Source: Pelagibacteraceae bacterium AG-339-N18
GTDB taxonomy: Bacteria > Pseudomonadota > Alphaproteobacteria > Pelagibacterales > Pelagibacteraceae
Direction of reading: 5' to 3'
Length of the DNA stretch: 6,463 nt
Assembly (NCBI GenBank): GCA_003282055.1
Contig: QCAD01000036.1
Coordinates: 1 to 6,463, forward strand
The notes under the pieces are model-generated. The model ran no database searches. It saw nothing but the letters and a program-made list of their open reading frames with translations, and was not told the origin of the DNA. Positions 1 to 6,463 of the stretch are shown piece after piece. Position 1 is the first letter of the stretch. Each line of letters opens with the position of its first letter. Position numbers and translations under genes: made by a program.

Positions 1-46
1 AAAAAGACAAATTTTAATAAATCTTAAAAACATAAATGTACATTAT

Positions 47-77
47 TTGATTTGTTAGAAGGTCTCAATTAGATAAT
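47..77 (+). promoter_or_regulatory. Possible sigma70-type promoter for the EamA gene
   Basis: TTGATT at 47-52 resembles a -35 box and GATAAT at 72-77 resembles a -10 box, with a 19-base spacer that is slightly long. Transcription would then begin near 84, about 60 bases before the ATG at 146. This would rule out the upstream TTG at 77 as the translation start. In DNA this AT-rich such matches arise often by chance, so the call is weak. The rest of 1-145 shows no coding frame: stops are frequent in all frames before 77. Confidence 0.25.
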
Positions 78-145
78 TGTCCAAAATAAGCTTTAATATT
101 CTAAAGAATATTGATAATTCACTTAATTTCATAACACTTTTAGGC

Positions 146-994
146 ATGGTAAAAATATTTCCTTTTATATTCATTATTCTCTGGTCTTCAGCGTTTATTA
201 CAACAAAGCCGATAATAGATAATAGCGACCCATTTTCTGCTTTAGCCTTTAGATTTTTTTTGGTTGCGTTAGGTTTTTACATATTTTCAGTTTATTCGAA
301 ATACTCAATTATTGTTAATATAAGAAACTTAATCGAGTCTTTTTTTAGTGGAGTTCTCTTTCATGGTCTATATTTGGGAGGTGTTTTTTATTCTATATCA
401 ATTGGTATGCCAACTGGTATAGCTGCATTAATAGTTACCCTTCAACCTATTCTTACAAATTTATTAAGTGGTCCTATTCTTGATGAAGAAGTTACTATGA
501 AACAATGGTTCGGAGTTTTACTTGGATTTGTTGGTGCTGGTTTGGTTTTAGGTTTGGATGTTGGTTCAGGAATACCCTTGTTAGGGTTAATTGCGACAAT
601 AATCGCATTAATTGCAATCACTGCATCAACTATTTGGCAAAAAAAATTAAGTGGCAACTTACCTTTGCCTGTTAGTAACTTTTACCAAGCGCTTGGTGGA
701 TGCATATTTCATACATTAATAATAATTTTTTTTGTTGAACCGTATATTGAGTTTTCTAAGACATTTATTATCGCAATGAGCCATCAAATATTTTTAGTGT
801 CATTTGGTGCCTTCACGATATTAATGTATTTAATTAAAAATAATTCGGCTAGTAAGACAGTCTCAGTTTTTTTTCTAATTCCTGCCACCTCAGCTTTAAT
901 GGCCTGGTTTTTTCTGAGCGAAAACTTGACAATTATAGATATTTTAGGTTTTTTAATTACTTCTATTGGTGTTTATATTGCTACAAGGGATTAA
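146..994 (+). CDS. EamA/DMT-family transporter (10-TM membrane permease)
   Basis: This is an integral inner-membrane protein of the drug/metabolite transporter superfamily, built from two EamA repeats of about five helices each. Family members export or import small metabolites such as amino acids; the substrate here cannot be told. From the ATG at 146 the protein has 282 residues, usual for the family. Seen in the sequence: a first helix beginning right at the start (IFPFIFIILWSSAF), the helix-2 arginine in FRF (35-37), the helix-4 region GIAALIVTLQPIL (91-103), the end-of-repeat loop DEEVTMKQWFGVLLG (113-127), and the matching loop in repeat 2 (LSENLTIIDILGF, from about 257). The frame stays open back to a TTG at 77, adding 23 residues (305 aa). 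I prefer 146 because the extension is polar and family proteins normally begin at helix 1. The ribosome site upstream of 146 is poor. The gene ends 63 bases before fhs and could share its transcript. Confidence 0.85.
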   Translation: MVKIFPFIFIILWSSAFITTKPIIDNSDPFSALAFRFFLVALGFYIFSVYSKYSIIVNIRNLIESFFSGVLFHGLYLGGVFYSISIGMPTGIAALIVTLQPILTNLLSGPILDEEVTMKQWFGVLLGFVGAGLVLGLDVGSGIPLLGLIATIIALIAITASTIWQKKLSGNLPLPVSNFYQALGGCIFHTLIIIFFVEPYIEFSKTFIIAMSHQIFLVSFGAFTILMYLIKNNSASKTVSVFFLIPATSALMAWFFLSENLTIIDILGFLITSIGVYIATRD

Positions 995-1057
995 AATTAT
1001 ATTTTCTTTAAAGTGCATAAAAGATATACAATCAAGAGTTTAAGATAAAAAATCGTT

Positions 1058-2743
1058 ATGGCTAAATATAAATCAGACATTGAAATAGCTCGAAAAGCTA
1101 AAATGAAGCCCATAAATAAAATTTTAGCAAAAATAAAAGTTCCAGACAAAAGCAGTGCATTTAGCCCAATGGGTAGACATATTGCGAAAATTAATTTTGA
1201 GTTCTTAGATAAATTGAAAAAAAAAAAAGATGGTAACTTAATTTTAGTTACTGCAATTACACCTACGCCAGCTGGGGAAGGAAAAACTACTACCTCTGTT
1301 GGTTTAAGTGACGGATTAAATAAAATTGGAAAAAAATCTATTGTATGTCTTAGAGAACCAAGTTTAGGGCCCTCGTTTGGAATGAAGGGTGGTGCTGCTG
1401 GAGGTGGTTATGCACAGGTAGTTCCAATGGAACAAATTAACTTGCATTTTACAGGTGACTTCCATGCAATTACATCAGCACATAACCTGCTATCAGCTAT
1501 AATTGATAATCATATTTATTGGGGAAATAAACTTAACATAGATGAAGACAGAATTGTTTGGAAACGTGTAATTGATATGAACGATCGCGCTTTAAGATTT
1601 ATTGAAATAAACACAAGTGGAGTTGCTAAAGATTTTAAAAGAATTGATGGATTTGATATCACTGTAGCCTCTGAAGTAATGGCAATTTTTTGTCTCTCTA
1701 ATAATTTAAAAGATTTAGAGAATAAAATCGGTAATATTACATTTGCTTATAATAAAGATGGAAAGCCATTGTGCGCAAGAGATCTTAATGCTCACGGCCC
1801 CATGACCGTTTTACTTAAGGAGGCAATTAGGCCAAATGTAGCTCAAAGTTTAGAAAATAACCCAGCAATTATTCATGGAGGTCCTTTTGCAAATATTGCA
1901 CATGGATGCAATTCAGTTATTGCAACTAAAGCAGCATTAAAATTGTCTGATTACGTTGTTACAGAGGCAGGTTTTGGCGCTGATCTTGGAGCTGAAAAAT
2001 TTTTAAATATTAAATGTAGAAAATCAGGTTTAGTCCCAAGTTGCATTGTAATAGTTGCAACTGTAAGAGCTTTAAAAATGCACGGGGGTGTAGAAAAAGA
2101 AGATTTGAAAAAAGAGGACATTAATGCCTTAAAAAAAGGTTTGGTAAACTTAGATAGGCATATATCTAATATAAAAAAATTTGGTTTAGAGCCAATTGTA
2201 GCAATTAATCATTTTGCGCTTGATACATCTAAAGAGGTAAAGACCGTGTTAAATTTTTGTAAGAAAAAAAAAGTTGAGGCAAGTGAATGTAAGCATTGGG
2301 CACAAGGAGGAAATGGTGCAAAAGATCTTGCAAAAAAAGTTGTGAAAATTTGTAAGAAAAAAAGGAAGAAATTTAACTTCTTATATGAAGAAAATTTAAA
2401 ATTATGGGATAAAATTGATCTGATAGCTAAAAATATTTATAAAGCAAATAAAATAACTGCTAGTGATGAAGTAAAGGAACAGCTTAAAAGTTTTGAAAAA
2501 AATGGCCACGGTAAACTTCCAGTTTGTATCGCAAAAACTCAGTATAGTTTTTCTACAGATCCAAAACTTAAGGGTGCTCCTTCGAACCATGAAATACCAA
2601 TTAGAGAAGTAAGATTATCATCAGGTGCAGAATTTGTAGTTGTTGTTTGTGGATCTATAATGACAATGCCTGGGTTACCCAAAGCACCAGCAGCCGACAA
2701 TATTAAATTAAATAAAAAAGGCCAAATCGAAGGTTTGTTCTAA
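1058..2743 (+). CDS. fhs: Formate--tetrahydrofolate ligase (10-formyl-THF synthetase)
   Basis: This cytosolic enzyme joins formate and tetrahydrofolate to give 10-formyl-THF using ATP; it can also run in reverse, making ATP during one-carbon oxidation. The protein has 561 residues, full length for the family (about 556-560). The P-loop [12 protein letters not shown] lies at 68-79 (Lys76), followed by [21 protein letters not shown] (97-117), with Arg99 and Glu100 matching Arg97 and Glu98 of the Moorella enzyme as I recall it. [14 protein letters not shown] (131-144), [13 protein letters not shown] (271-283) and [15 protein letters not shown] (301-315) are family blocks. The pterin-stacking pair appears as Phe386 (in NHF) and Trp414 (in KHWAQGG), both at the same +2 offset. 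The C-terminal [15 protein letters not shown] and [13 protein letters not shown] blocks are intact. Lys-rich stretches (for example 52-57 and 432-438) fit the AT-rich genome. The ribosome site is weak. No other folate gene lies in the window, so fhs probably acts with folate genes located elsewhere. Confidence 0.97.
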   Translation: MAKYKSDIEIARKAKMKPINKILAKIKVPDKSSAFSPMGRHIAKINFEFLDKLKKKKDGNLILVTAITPTPAGEGKTTTSVGLSDGLNKIGKKSIVCLREPSLGPSFGMKGGAAGGGYAQVVPMEQINLHFTGDFHAITSAHNLLSAIIDNHIYWGNKLNIDEDRIVWKRVIDMNDRALRFIEINTSGVAKDFKRIDGFDITVASEVMAIFCLSNNLKDLENKIGNITFAYNKDGKPLCARDLNAHGPMTVLLKEAIRPNVAQSLENNPAIIHGGPFANIAHGCNSVIATKAALKLSDYVVTEAGFGADLGAEKFLNIKCRKSGLVPSCIVIVATVRALKMHGGVEKEDLKKEDINALKKGLVNLDRHISNIKKFGLEPIVAINHFALDTSKEVKTVLNFCKKKKVEASECKHWAQGGNGAKDLAKKVVKICKKKRKKFNFLYEENLKLWDKIDLIAKNIYKANKITASDEVKEQLKSFEKNGHGKLPVCIAKTQYSFSTDPKLKGAPSNHEIPIREVRLSSGAEFVVVVCGSIMTMPGLPKAPAADNIKLNKKGQIEGLF

Positions 2744-2762
2744 TACTATAATTAGATAATTT

Positions 2763-2782
2763 AATAATTTAATAAAATTATT
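2763..2782 (+). terminator. Weak A/T-only hairpin downstream of fhs
   Basis: AATAATTT (2763-2770) and AAATTATT (2775-2782) form a perfect 8-bp stem around a 4-base loop, 20 bases after the fhs stop. It contains no G-C pairs and lacks a proper T tract (TT followed by A6), so as a terminator it would be very weak. It may simply reflect base composition. Confidence 0.2.
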
Positions 2783-2807
2783 TTAAAAAATAAATCAATC
2801 TATGGTT

Positions 2808-2849
2808 GAGTAATTTCTCATTTTATCTTTTAATTATTCTCTTTTTTTT
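2808..2849 (+). terminator. Candidate rho-independent terminator of fhs
   Basis: GAG-TAATT (2808-2815) can pair with AATTA-CTC (2832-2841, with two T residues bulged), leaving a 16-base loop. It is followed directly by eight T residues (2842-2849). The T run is the strongest part of the signal; the stem is short and imperfect. It lies 65-106 bases after fhs and well before the binding-protein gene, where a transcription boundary is expected. Confidence 0.3.
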
Positions 2850-2883
2850 GTCTATTAATAATTGCAGAAACTAAAGGTATGTG

Positions 2884-2900
2884 ATTAGATTATATCTAAT
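2884..2900. promoter_or_regulatory. 17-base perfect dyad upstream of the binding-protein gene (possible operator)
   Basis: ATTAGAT (2884-2890) and ATCTAAT (2894-2900) are exact inverted repeats separated by TAT, centred about 45 bases before the ATG at 2937. The right arm contains TCTAAT (2895-2900), which could serve as a -10 box with a start near 2907; no convincing -35 box lies at the usual spacing. An operator overlapping a promoter is one reading, and a small hairpin in the leader is another. Short A/T-rich dyads are common by chance in this composition. Confidence 0.3.
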
Positions 2901-2924
2901 AAGAATGATTAACATAGCAAAAAC

Positions 2925-2933
2925 GAGGGAGGA
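2925..2933 (+). promoter_or_regulatory. Strong Shine-Dalgarno of the binding-protein gene
   Basis: GAGGGAGGA at 2925-2933 includes the consensus GGAGG (2928-2932), four bases before the ATG at 2937. It is by far the best ribosome binding site in the window; the other genes have A-rich, poorly matching leaders. It supports the ATG at 2937 over the in-frame ATG at 2949 and points to high translation of this gene. Confidence 0.75.
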
Positions 2934-2936
2934 ATT

Positions 2937-4277
2937 ATGTTAGCAAGAATGTTTAGAAAGCTAACTTCTACTCTTACAGTAGTCGTAGCTTTATTTTCTT
3001 CAATCGCTTTACCTCAAACTGTATTTGGTGCTGAAACTCAATATTTTCCAGTAGCAAGTAGCCGTGTTGGACCTTACTCAGCAATGGGAACTGGTTATTA
3101 CGGAGCTCAAATTGATTACATGAATTATGTCAACATGACAGGTGGAGTCAATGGAGTTATGCTTACTTGGCAAGAATGTGAAACTGAGTATAACGCAGTA
3201 AAAACGGTTGAGTGTTATCAGCGACTTTTAGAAAAAGATGGTCAAAGGATAGTTGTGTTTGATACTTTAGGAACACCAGGGGCATATGCGGTAATTAATC
3301 GTATGGCAAAAGACAATGTTGTTTTAGCTCAATACGGTTACGGAAGAACTGACGGTGCCGATGGAAGAGTATGGCCTTGGGTATTTAATGCAGCAAGTCA
3401 CTACTGGTCACAGATTGCTGTTAAATTAAAATTTATGGCACAGATCGAGGGCGGAATCGATAAGATGAAAGGTAAAAAAATCGTTCACTTACACATTGAC
3501 TCTGCTTACGGTAGAGAACCATTACCAGCAATGAGAAAAATTTGTAATGACTGGGGAGTTGAATTAATTGAAATATCAATTCCACCTCCGGGTCTTGAAC
3601 AACAATCTCAGTGGCTGCAAATCAGAAAAGAAAAACCTGATTGGGTTACTTTCTGGGGAGCAGGTTCTGGAATGAATTCAACAGCAATGACCAATGCTGC
3701 TAGAATTAATTTCCCAAGAGATAGAATGATGTATGTAACATTCGGCGCTGCCGAAGAGGACATGTATCCAGCAGGTGATGCAGCTAAGGGAACTTACGCT
3801 GTAGCAAATGCTTTGCCTGGAGAATATCCTTTGGTTAAAGCAATCAAAGATAAAGTATATGGTTCAGGTAAAGGAAACTTAGCAGATCCAAATAGGATTG
3901 GTTCAGTTTACTGGAACAGAGGACTAGGTGCTGCTGTAATGTGGATTGAGGGCTTAAGAAATGCTCAAAAAATGCACAACAAAGTTGGTAAGGCAGTTAC
4001 TGGTGCTGAGTTCAGAGATGGTTACGAAGCGATCAACATGAATGAAGCAAGAATGAAAGAGTTAGGTGTTGACGGAATGTTAGCTCCATTCTCTATTTCT
4101 TGTGCCAACCATGAAGGTGCTGGTAAGTTTGCTGTAATGCAGTGGGATGGAACTAAATTCAATCAGGTAACTGGTTGGGAAGCTCCAGGCGATCCTGCAT
4201 TTATTAGAGGTCTTGTAGAGGCGTCTGCAGCTAAATTTGCTAAAGAGAATAACATTACACCAAAAAAATGTGGTTAA
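2937..4277 (+). CDS. Periplasmic substrate-binding protein of a Liv/HAAT-type ABC importer (LivJ/LivK-like)
   Basis: This is a secreted type I periplasmic binding protein (Peripla_BP_6, COG0683-like) that would capture the solute and deliver it to the LivH/LivM permease. The 446-residue product starts with a Sec signal peptide: Arg/Lys near residues 4-8, a hydrophobic core (about 11-27), and cleavage near VFG-AE or VFGA-E (31-33). The mature N-terminus carries VGPYSAMGTGYYGAQIDYMN (44-63) and GGVNGV (69-74), the family's ligand-domain opening. Cys81 and Cys93 are spaced like the disulfide often found here; Cys203, Cys389 and Cys445 are further cysteines. DSAYGREPLPAMRK (188-201) matches the family's second-lobe entry (usually DYG). 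The length exceeds classical LivK (about 370 residues) and resembles the longer proteins found in clusters with acyl-CoA ligases. G+C is visibly higher than in the neighbours, as expected for a very highly expressed gene. The substrate is not determined; 'branched-chain amino acid' is a family label. Confidence 0.9.
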   Translation: MLARMFRKLTSTLTVVVALFSSIALPQTVFGAETQYFPVASSRVGPYSAMGTGYYGAQIDYMNYVNMTGGVNGVMLTWQECETEYNAVKTVECYQRLLEKDGQRIVVFDTLGTPGAYAVINRMAKDNVVLAQYGYGRTDGADGRVWPWVFNAASHYWSQIAVKLKFMAQIEGGIDKMKGKKIVHLHIDSAYGREPLPAMRKICNDWGVELIEISIPPPGLEQQSQWLQIRKEKPDWVTFWGAGSGMNSTAMTNAARINFPRDRMMYVTFGAAEEDMYPAGDAAKGTYAVANALPGEYPLVKAIKDKVYGSGKGNLADPNRIGSVYWNRGLGAAVMWIEGLRNAQKMHNKVGKAVTGAEFRDGYEAINMNEARMKELGVDGMLAPFSISCANHEGAGKFAVMQWDGTKFNQVTGWEAPGDPAFIRGLVEASAAKFAKENNITPKKCG

Positions 4278-4298
4278 TTAATTTAGAGATAAATTAAT
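4277..4298 (+). other. Hairpin with GAGA tetraloop at the binding-protein stop codon
   Basis: ATTAATTTA (4277-4285) pairs perfectly with TAAATTAAT (4290-4298) over 9 bp, closed by GAGA, a GNRA-type tetraloop. The stem begins at the last base of the TAA stop (4275-4277). It is the first of two tandem hairpins between the binding-protein gene and livF, and may help protect the upstream mRNA from 3' exonucleases. Confidence 0.5.
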
Positions 4299-4306
4299 AC
4301 TAATCT

Positions 4307-4347
4307 GAGAGGGTGTTTAAATAATTTAATTATTTAAACTCCCTCTT
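4307..4347 (+). terminator. Long intercistronic hairpin: partial terminator or mRNA stabiliser
   Basis: GAGAGGG (4307-4313) pairs with CCCTCTT (4341-4347, the last pair G-T), and GTTTAAATAATT (4315-4326) pairs with AATTATTTAAAC (4328-4339). A single T-T mismatch (4314/4340) separates the two parts. The stem is thus nearly 19 bp with a minimal nominal loop at 4327; in practice a few central A-T pairs would open. Only a short T run follows (4346-4348, then A-rich), so readthrough into livF at 4383 is likely. The position, directly after the binding-protein gene of an ABC operon, fits a hairpin that lowers downstream expression or stabilises the upstream message. Confidence 0.75.
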
Positions 4348-4382
4348 TAAATAAAATTTAATTTAATATAAAAGAAAGCTTA

Positions 4383-5147
4383 ATGAGTAACAGTTCAGCA
4401 AACATTCTAGACATAAAGAATATTGAGGTCAGATATGATGATGTTATTTTAGCTTTACACGATGTATCTTTAAAAGTTCCTAAAGGAAAAGTAGTTGCAT
4501 TATTAGGAGCAAACGGAGCAGGAAAAAGTACTACATTAAAAGCAGTTTCAACTATGTTAGCTTCAGAAAGAGGCAAGGTTACAAATGGTTCAATTGAATA
4601 TGATGGAAATTCAATAAATAAACAAACTCCTTCGCAAATGGTTGGGCTCGGAATGGTCCAAGTGTTAGAAGGTAGAAGATGTTTTGGTCACCTTACTGTA
4701 GAGGAAAATATAATTTCAGGAGCTTACTCAAGAAAATTATCTAAAGGTGATATTAATCAGGAATTAGAGAAAATTTATACTTATTTTATAAGACTTAAAG
4801 AAAGAAGAAAAAGTCAAGCAGCATTCACTTCAGGTGGAGAGCAACAAATGATAGCAGTTGCAAGAGCTATGATGGCTAAACCAAAAATGTTATTATTGGA
4901 TGAGCCAACAATGGGTCTAGCACCTCAGTTAGTTGCTGAGATTTTTAATATTGTAAAAGAATTAAACACAAAAGAGGGTGTTAGTATTTTACTTGCTGAG
5001 CAAAACACTAACGTTGCACTAAAAAATTCAGATTATGGCTATATCATTGAGACAGGTAGAGTTATGCTAGACGGAACTGCGCAAAGTTTATTAAATGACG
5101 ATAAAGTGAAAGAATTATATTTAGGAATTTCAAAGAAAGGTAGATAA
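4383..5147 (+). CDS. livF: ABC importer ATP-binding protein LivF
   Basis: This is a cytoplasmic ATPase subunit of the Liv/HAAT importer, expected to pair with LivG beneath the LivH/LivM permease. The 254 residues (family about 235-250) contain Walker A GANGAGKST (42-50), a Q-loop in MVQVLEGRRCF (Gln93), the LTVEENI segment (104-110), ABC signature TSGGEQQ (149-155), Walker B MLLLDEP (169-175, catalytic Glu174), and PTMGLAPQLV after it. The usual switch histidine is Gln207 in LLAEQNT, which is normal for LivF (EQN) and not a defect. VLEGRRCF and AEQN distinguish it from LivG. It starts 105 bases after the binding-protein stop, past two hairpins, with only a weak A-rich leader (AAAGAAAG, 4371-4378). 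Its G+C content is clearly lower than that of the binding-protein gene. It is followed after 53 bases by livG and is probably in the same operon. Confidence 0.93.
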   Translation: MSNSSANILDIKNIEVRYDDVILALHDVSLKVPKGKVVALLGANGAGKSTTLKAVSTMLASERGKVTNGSIEYDGNSINKQTPSQMVGLGMVQVLEGRRCFGHLTVEENIISGAYSRKLSKGDINQELEKIYTYFIRLKERRKSQAAFTSGGEQQMIAVARAMMAKPKMLLLDEPTMGLAPQLVAEIFNIVKELNTKEGVSILLAEQNTNVALKNSDYGYIIETGRVMLDGTAQSLLNDDKVKELYLGISKKGR

Positions 5148-5200
5148 AATTTTAGAGATGTTCTTAAAGAAGAAAGTTTAACAAAAAGAAGTAATTAAAG

Positions 5201-5995
5201 ATGGAATACGAAAGAAAATTTAAGATAGGAAAACCAATATTAGAGGTAAATAATATTTCTCTCTCTTTTGGTGGTGTTAAGGCAATAACAGATACTTCTT
5301 TCAATGTACTTGAGCACGAAGTAAGAGCAATAATTGGACCTAATGGAGCTGGAAAAAGCTCAATGTTAAATTGTATTAATGGAATTTATAAGCCTCAACA
5401 AGGAACCGTTTCTTTTAAAGGAAAACAAATACCTGATATTACTCCAAATATTATGGCACAAATGGGCTTATCTAGAACTTTCCAAAACTTAGCTCTTTTT
5501 AAAAGAATGTCAGTTTTAGACAATATTTTAGTTGGCAGGAAACTTCATACAAAAACAAATTTTCTTGAGGTCGCTTTACAACTTCCTAAGGTAAAAAAAG
5601 AAGAAAAATTAAACAGGGATAGATCAGAGGAAATAATTAGTTTTTTAGAGATTGAAGATATTAAAGACACACCAGTTGGAAAACTTCCTTATGGATTACA
5701 AAAGAAAGTTGAGTTAGGTCGAGCTCTTGCAACAGACTCTACAATAATTTTATTAGATGAGCCTATGGCTGGTATGAATGTTGAGGAAAAAAGAGACATG
5801 TGTAGATTTATTTTAAAAGTAAATGATGAACTAGGTACAACTATGGTGCTTATTGAGCACGATATGGGAGTAGTTATGGATATATCAGACAGAGTGGTTG
5901 TGCTTGATTATGGTAAAGTTATTGGTGATGGTACACCTGATGAAGTTAGATCAAATCAAAAAGTAATAGACGCCTATTTAGGAGTAGAACACTAG
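5201..5995 (+). CDS. livG: ABC importer ATP-binding protein LivG
   Basis: This is the second cytoplasmic ATPase of the importer, partner of LivF. The 264 residues show Walker A GPNGAGKSS (46-54), Q-loop RTFQN (Gln95), an extended helical insert after KRMSVLDNILVG as is usual in LivG, an ABC signature in the variant form LPYGLQKKVELGRAL (162-176), Walker B IILLDEP (182-188, Asp186, Glu187), and the switch histidine His220 in LIEHDMGVVMDISDR. The C-terminal DEVRSNQKVIDAYLG matches LivG's usual ending. The opening (LEVNNISLSFGGVKAI, then LEHEVRAIIGPNGAGKSSMLN) and the LPYGLQK signature resemble, from memory, the LivG branch encoded with AMP-dependent acyl-CoA ligases. An A-rich ribosome site AAAGAAG (5185-5191) precedes the ATG. 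The stop TAG at 5993-5995 lies 9 bases before livH and overlaps its ribosome site, which indicates tight co-translation. Confidence 0.93.
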   Translation: MEYERKFKIGKPILEVNNISLSFGGVKAITDTSFNVLEHEVRAIIGPNGAGKSSMLNCINGIYKPQQGTVSFKGKQIPDITPNIMAQMGLSRTFQNLALFKRMSVLDNILVGRKLHTKTNFLEVALQLPKVKKEEKLNRDRSEEIISFLEIEDIKDTPVGKLPYGLQKKVELGRALATDSTIILLDEPMAGMNVEEKRDMCRFILKVNDELGTTMVLIEHDMGVVMDISDRVVVLDYGKVIGDGTPDEVRSNQKVIDAYLGVEH

Positions 5996-6004
5996 GATAA
6001 ACAT

Positions 6005-6463
6005 ATGGTTGATGAATTATTATTTTTCATGGAAGTTTTAGTTGGTGGTTTACTTGCTGGCACGATGTACTCTCTAGTCGCTTTAGGATTCGTTTTAATT
6101 TTTAAAGCTTCAGCAACGTTTAACTTCTCACAAGGGGCTATGGTTTTTTTCTCAGTGCTTGCTTTTTGTGGTTTCATGCAAGATTTTAACATACCTTTTG
6201 TACTTGCATTTATTTTAGCTGCCCTTTTAATGGTAGTGGTTGGTTTATGTACTGAAAGATTAGTTTTAAGACCTCTGATGAATGCTAGCGAAGACACAGT
6301 GCTAATGGCCACAATCGGTCTAGGGTATGTTTTAGAGGGCTTGGCCCAAGCGGCATGGGGAGTAGAAGTAAGAAGATTAGATTTAGGTATTGGAGACTTT
6401 CCAGTACCGTGGATCGCTGATAATTTAAAACTATTTATTAGTGCGCTTGATATTTTTGCAGGA
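6005..6463 (+). CDS. livH: ABC importer permease LivH, 5' portion (cut by window edge)
   Basis: These are the first 153 codons of an inner-membrane permease of the Liv/HAAT importer; the frame is open to the last base, so about half of the roughly 290-residue protein is visible. The start is ATG at 6005, with AGGA (5994-5997) overlapping the livG stop as ribosome site. The family pattern is clear: LVGGLLAGTMYSLVALGFVLIFKAS (12-36), then FNFSQGAMVFF (39-49), a hydrophobic helix at about 62-82, ERLVLRPL (84-91) and MATIGLGYVLEG (101-112). GLLAGTMYSLVALG and FSQGAM identify LivH rather than LivM. At least four hydrophobic segments are visible. It would pair with LivM, presumably encoded just beyond the window, to form the channel that receives solute from the binding protein. 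Confidence 0.92.
   Translation, partial: MVDELLFFMEVLVGGLLAGTMYSLVALGFVLIFKASATFNFSQGAMVFFSVLAFCGFMQDFNIPFVLAFILAALLMVVVGLCTERLVLRPLMNASEDTVLMATIGLGYVLEGLAQAAWGVEVRRLDLGIGDFPVPWIADNLKLFISALDIFAG

Noticed and set aside
35..44. 10-base palindrome AATGTACATT upstream of the EamA gene
   Set aside because: It does not extend beyond five bases per arm, and such short palindromes are expected many times in a window of this size and composition.
201..207. Missing switch histidine in LivF (Gln207 within the LLAEQN motif)
   Set aside because: The codons concerned lie within the livF gene (positions 201-207 given here are residue numbers). Gln at this place is the normal state in LivF proteins, so it is not a sign of inactivation.
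442..657. 71-codon minus-strand open frame inside the EamA gene
   Set aside because: It is antisense to a well-supported membrane protein and lacks any recognisable motif. The minus-strand frames at 2402-2590 (in fhs) and 4358-4576 (in livF) are rejected for the same reason.
1003..1032. Possible promoter before fhs (TTTCTT about 1003-1008, TACAAT 1027-1032)
   Set aside because: The -10 match is fair but the -35 is poor. With a 63-base gap and AT-rich background it cannot be told apart from chance, and cotranscription with the EamA gene is equally possible.
2750..2761. AATTAGATAATT, repeated exactly at 67-78
   Set aside because: A 12-base A/T-rich match between two sites is expected by chance several times in 6.4 kb of this composition, and the flanks do not match, so it is not called a repeat element.
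5158..5181. Seven-codon frame (MFLKKKV) in the livF-livG gap, with a weak 5-bp inverted repeat TTCTT/AAGAA (5161-5174)
   Set aside because: It is too short, has no ribosome site of its own, and a stem this small is not meaningful. The 53-base gap otherwise shows only livG's A-rich leader.
5992..6312. 106-codon open frame on the minus strand across the start of livH
   Set aside because: It lies opposite a clear LivH coding frame, and its Ser/Thr/Lys-rich translation resembles no family I know. It is an antisense shadow.

Overview
The window is a gene-dense, very AT-rich bacterial segment with short intergenic gaps and every gene on the + strand. Low G+C, compact layout, lysine- and asparagine-rich proteins and the gene families present suggest a streamlined marine alphaproteobacterium of the SAR11 (Pelagibacterales) type. 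That placement rests on composition and remembered family resemblance, not on a search.

Layout: an AT-rich leader (1-145) precedes a drug/metabolite (EamA-type) membrane transporter, best started at 146 and ending at 994. After 63 bases comes a complete formate--tetrahydrofolate ligase, fhs (1058-2743), with all the catalytic residues I can recall in place. A 193-base gap (2744-2936) holds weak terminator candidates for fhs and a perfect 17-base dyad in front of the next gene. From 2937 to the right edge runs a branched-chain-amino-acid-type (HAAT/Liv) ABC importer: a secreted substrate-binding protein (2937-4277), ATPase LivF (4383-5147), ATPase LivG (5201-5995) and the first 153 codons of permease LivH (6005 onward, cut by the window edge). 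The second permease (LivM) is expected just outside.

How the parts work together: the binding protein captures a solute in the periplasm and delivers it to a LivH/LivM channel driven by the LivF/LivG ATPase pair. The binding-protein gene has an unusually strong ribosome binding site, visibly higher G+C than its neighbours, and two tandem hairpins directly after its stop codon. Together these fit a design in which far more binding protein is made than membrane or ATPase components. The Liv proteins resemble a sub-branch often encoded beside AMP-forming acyl-CoA ligases, so the true substrate may be an organic or aromatic acid rather than leucine, isoleucine or valine. fhs serves one-carbon metabolism (formate to or from 10-formyl-tetrahydrofolate) and has no evident functional tie to either transporter.

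I see no RNA gene, mobile element, CRISPR array, frameshift or wholly novel system. The most notable non-coding signal is the pair of intercistronic hairpins at 4277-4347.
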